Source of the DNA: Candidatus Nitrosomarinus sp.
GTDB lineage: Archaea; Thermoproteota; Nitrososphaeria; Nitrososphaerales; Nitrosopumilaceae
Length of the DNA: 6,060 nt
Assembly (NCBI GenBank): GCA_003702465.1
Contig: REGF01000046.1
Coordinates: 2,702 to 8,761 of the forward strand
Direction of reading: 5' to 3'
The notes under the pieces are model-generated. The model was given only the letters and a program-made list of their open reading frames with translations, had not been told where the DNA came from and did no database searches. Positions 4,792 to 6,060 of this stretch are shown here, piece after piece. A program made the position numbers and the translations under genes. The stretch's first letter is position 1. Each line of letters starts with the position of its first letter.

Positions 4792-4813
4792 GTGTTCCGC
4801 TTTGTGTTCCGCT
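4792..4813. repeat. Tandem GTGTTCCGCT repeat, possible operator
   Basis: The ten-base GTGTTCCGCT occurs at 4792-4801 and again at 4804-4813, a 12-base period, so the copies are on nearly the same face of the helix. The core TGTTCC appears once more at 4828-4833. The unit is more GC-rich than the gap around it. It lies 50-70 bases before the start of the winged-helix regulator, a natural place for autoregulation, but no binding evidence exists. Confidence 0.4.
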
Positions 4814-4862
4814 GTAAAGTTTCAAAATGTTCCTCATTAACAACACCATTCTATACTAATGC

Positions 4863-5150
4863 ATGTCAAAACAACAGTATAGGTCCGAAATGGGCATAAT
4901 GGGTGATATCCTAGACGTAACTGCCAATGGTGGTCGTGAAGGAATCATTGTATCTGCAATCTCTCGAAAAGCCAACCTATCTCACTATGCAGTATTAGAC
5001 AAATGTGAGAAATTGGTAGAAGCTGGCTTAGTAGAATCAGTCAAAAATGATAGAAATAGAGTCTTTCAAATTACTGAAAAAGGTCTGGGCTTTTTCCAGG
5101 AATTCAAAAGATTTCAAAGTCTAGTTGAGAGCATGAATCTAAGGTATTGA
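4863..5150 (+). CDS. Small winged-helix DNA-binding regulator (HTH_45-like)
   Basis: This 95-residue single-domain winged-helix protein is probably a cytoplasmic transcription factor. Helix 1 spans about 6-20 (YRSEMGIMGDILDV). A GGREGIIVSAISRKANLS segment at 23-40 gives helix 2 and the turn, and the recognition helix lies at about 40-53. The wing is LVESVKNDRNRVFQITEKG at 56-74. A C-terminal helix at 75-91 may form the dimer interface. The pattern resembles the archaeal HTH_45 family, which is abundant in Nitrosopumilus-type genomes. I chose ATG at 4863: an in-frame TAA lies just upstream (4857-4859), and the YRSE segment after it belongs to the domain's first helix. A TATA-like CTATACTA at 4851-4858 is too close for that start and would fit a start at Met10 or Met13, leaving some doubt. 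The tandem repeat upstream may be its operator. A membrane regulator gene follows on the same strand. Confidence 0.85.
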   Translation: MSKQQYRSEMGIMGDILDVTANGGREGIIVSAISRKANLSHYAVLDKCEKLVEAGLVESVKNDRNRVFQITEKGLGFFQEFKRFQSLVESMNLRY

Positions 5151-5246
5151 TCTCAGTTGACCCAATTAATCGAACCAATCCAGTCGAAAAAATCTCTAGG
5201 AGAAGAGGGAATACTTTTTGTAAGGAATGACAGTATCTTTGATACG

Positions 5247-5951
5247 ATGGTCAAAGTACCCCTTTTGGTAGCTAGTATGATAATTGTAGCAGCTTTACTG
5301 CCAATCCAATCTTCCTTTAGTTCTCCTAGAGATCTTGATCTAATAATTTATCCAGATGGCTCTACACATATTTCAGCAGAAATTGATGTTGATCCATTCT
5401 TAACTGATTATGAAGTAAATCTTTTTGGAAGTACTATTGATAATTTAGTTGTAATAGGTGATGATGGATTCCTATTAGATGTTGATATTATAGATAATAC
5501 AGCTATAATCCAAACTTTTGGATCATCTGTAATTACTATGGAATATGATATTCATGATTTAGTTTCAAAACAAGGTAGATTGTGGACATTTTCTTTAGAT
5601 TCCCCATCTGATTTCACATTACTATTACCAAAAAATTCTGCAATTGTTGGAATGACTAATCTTCCATTGAATATGGAAATTATTAATGAACAAAATCAAT
5701 TAACACTTTCTTCAGGTTCAACTGAGATAGATTATTTTTTTAGTACTAATTCAATTTCAAATCCAAATGAAGAAATAAAAAATGAAGAAGATGATTCTTT
5801 GAATACAATTATTGCTGGAATAGTTGGTGGAATTATCGCAATTGCTTTGGTTTCTATTGTAGTAATTGCTAGAAATAGACAAAAAAATATTAAAAAAATA
5901 GATGAGCAAATTATTGAAAAGACTGTAACGGTTCAAAAAAATAATATTTAG
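5247..5951 (+). CDS. Membrane-anchored regulator, extracytoplasmic sensor part (apparently frameshifted at its 3' end)
   Basis: The conceptual product is 234 residues from the ATG at 5247. It has an N-terminal signal peptide or anchor (about 3-23), then a beta-rich extracytoplasmic domain (about 28-166) without cysteines. An acidic linker (NEEIKNEEDD, about 174-183) precedes a second membrane segment (about 187-207), followed by a basic cytoplasmic stretch of about 25 residues before TAG 5949-5951. A TTG at 5157 in the same frame would add 30 polar residues before the signal segment. I reject it because the hydrophobic core should be near the N-terminus. The layout matches archaeal membrane-tethered regulators with an outer sensor domain and an inner winged helix. 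That inner domain seems to be present in the -1 frame immediately after the stop. Either the stop is a sequence error, the gene is broken, or the frame changes during translation. Confidence 0.7.
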   Translation: MVKVPLLVASMIIVAALLPIQSSFSSPRDLDLIIYPDGSTHISAEIDVDPFLTDYEVNLFGSTIDNLVVIGDDGFLLDVDIIDNTAIIQTFGSSVITMEYDIHDLVSKQGRLWTFSLDSPSDFTLLLPKNSAIVGMTNLPLNMEIINEQNQLTLSSGSTEIDYFFSTNSISNPNEEIKNEEDDSLNTIIAGIVGGIIAIALVSIVVIARNRQKNIKKIDEQIIEKTVTVQKNNI

Positions 5952-6060
5952 ATCTTGAAGCAATTTTCAAATTAAAACCTGATTTAAGAGAAGATGATAA
6001 GGAATTAGTCAAATTTATTTTTGATAATAACGGTGAAGTTCTTGAAAGTGAATTACGAAA
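5951..6060 (+). CDS. Continuation of the membrane regulator in the -1 frame: start of a probable helix-turn-helix domain, 3' end cut
   Basis: Reading from 5951 gives DLEAIFKLKPDLREDD and then KELVKFIFDNNGEVLESELR, open to the window edge. The style (KPDL..DDKELV.FI..N.GEV.ESELR) is that of the first helices of MarR/winged-helix domains found at the C-terminus of archaeal membrane regulators. An in-frame TAA at 5942-5944 and the lack of any ATG, GTG or TTG in this frame downstream mean it has no start of its own. One extra T in the TTT run at 5947-5949 would fuse it in frame to the preceding gene (...KNNI-L-DLEAIF...). It is therefore annotated as the rest of that gene rather than a separate one. 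Confidence 0.6.

Noticed and set aside
4702..4899. Open plus-strand frame of 65 codons upstream of the winged-helix gene
   Set aside because: It runs through the palindrome and tandem repeats, overlaps the regulator in another frame, and its translation looks like random AT-rich sequence.
5157..5246. TTG start at 5157 extending the membrane regulator by 30 residues
   Set aside because: The extra residues are polar, use codons unusual for this window (TCG, ACG) and would bury the signal segment 30 residues into the protein. The ATG at 5247 gives a normal signal peptide.
5757..5963. Open minus-strand frame of 68 codons rich in N, S, I and F
   Set aside because: It is antisense to the TM segment and linker of the membrane regulator; its composition simply mirrors AT-rich coding sequence.
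1..6060. CRISPR array, insertion sequence or phage genes
   Set aside because: No regularly spaced repeats, transposase motifs or terminal inverted repeats flanking a gene were seen. The genes look like ordinary chromosomal ones.

Overview
The window is strongly AT-rich. It looks like a chromosomal segment of a marine ammonia-oxidising archaeon of the Nitrososphaerota (Thaumarchaeota), Nitrosopumilus-like. The main reasons are an ESCRT-III/CdvB-family cell-division protein, a small archaeal-type winged-helix regulator, and TATA-like boxes about 25 bases before several starts, which suggests leaderless mRNAs. The assignment rests on recognising protein families by eye; no database search was run.

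Layout. Bases 1-339 hold the 3' part of a hemerythrin-like protein. Bases 376-891 (+) encode APS kinase (cysC). It meets tail to tail, with a 9-base overlap, a cysQ-like inositol-monophosphatase-family gene (883-1698, -). A 69-residue two-helix membrane protein (1712-1921, -) lies just upstream of cysQ in what looks like a small operon. An SDR oxidoreductase follows (1962-2705, -). The 251-base gap 2706-2956 contains a GC-rich island that folds into several strong helices. It sits behind its own TATA-like box and is the best candidate for an unannotated structured RNA. A membrane-anchored beta-rich exported protein (2957-3403, -) lies divergent from an ESCRT-III/CdvB paralogue (3519-4160, +). 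The CdvB stop codon interlocks with that of a coiled-coil protein (4157-4630, -) built from five exact 21-residue repeats. The 232-base gap 4631-4862 carries a short palindrome and a tandem repeat, possibly operators. A 95-residue winged-helix regulator (4863-5150, +) follows. Last is a signal-peptide/ectodomain/TM protein (5247-5951, +) whose cytoplasmic C-terminal domain continues in the -1 frame to the window edge, so the gene carries an apparent one-base frameshift.

How the genes may work together. CysC makes PAPS, and a CysQ-type phosphatase would remove the PAP left after PAPS is used, so that pair is metabolically coherent. The CdvB paralogue and its coiled-coil neighbour may share a role in membrane remodelling or division; this is inference from location and architecture. 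The last two genes look like a soluble regulator followed by a membrane-tethered one.

The points most worth a second look are the structured RNA island, the frameshifted membrane regulator, and the 21-residue-repeat coiled-coil protein interlocked with the ESCRT-III gene.
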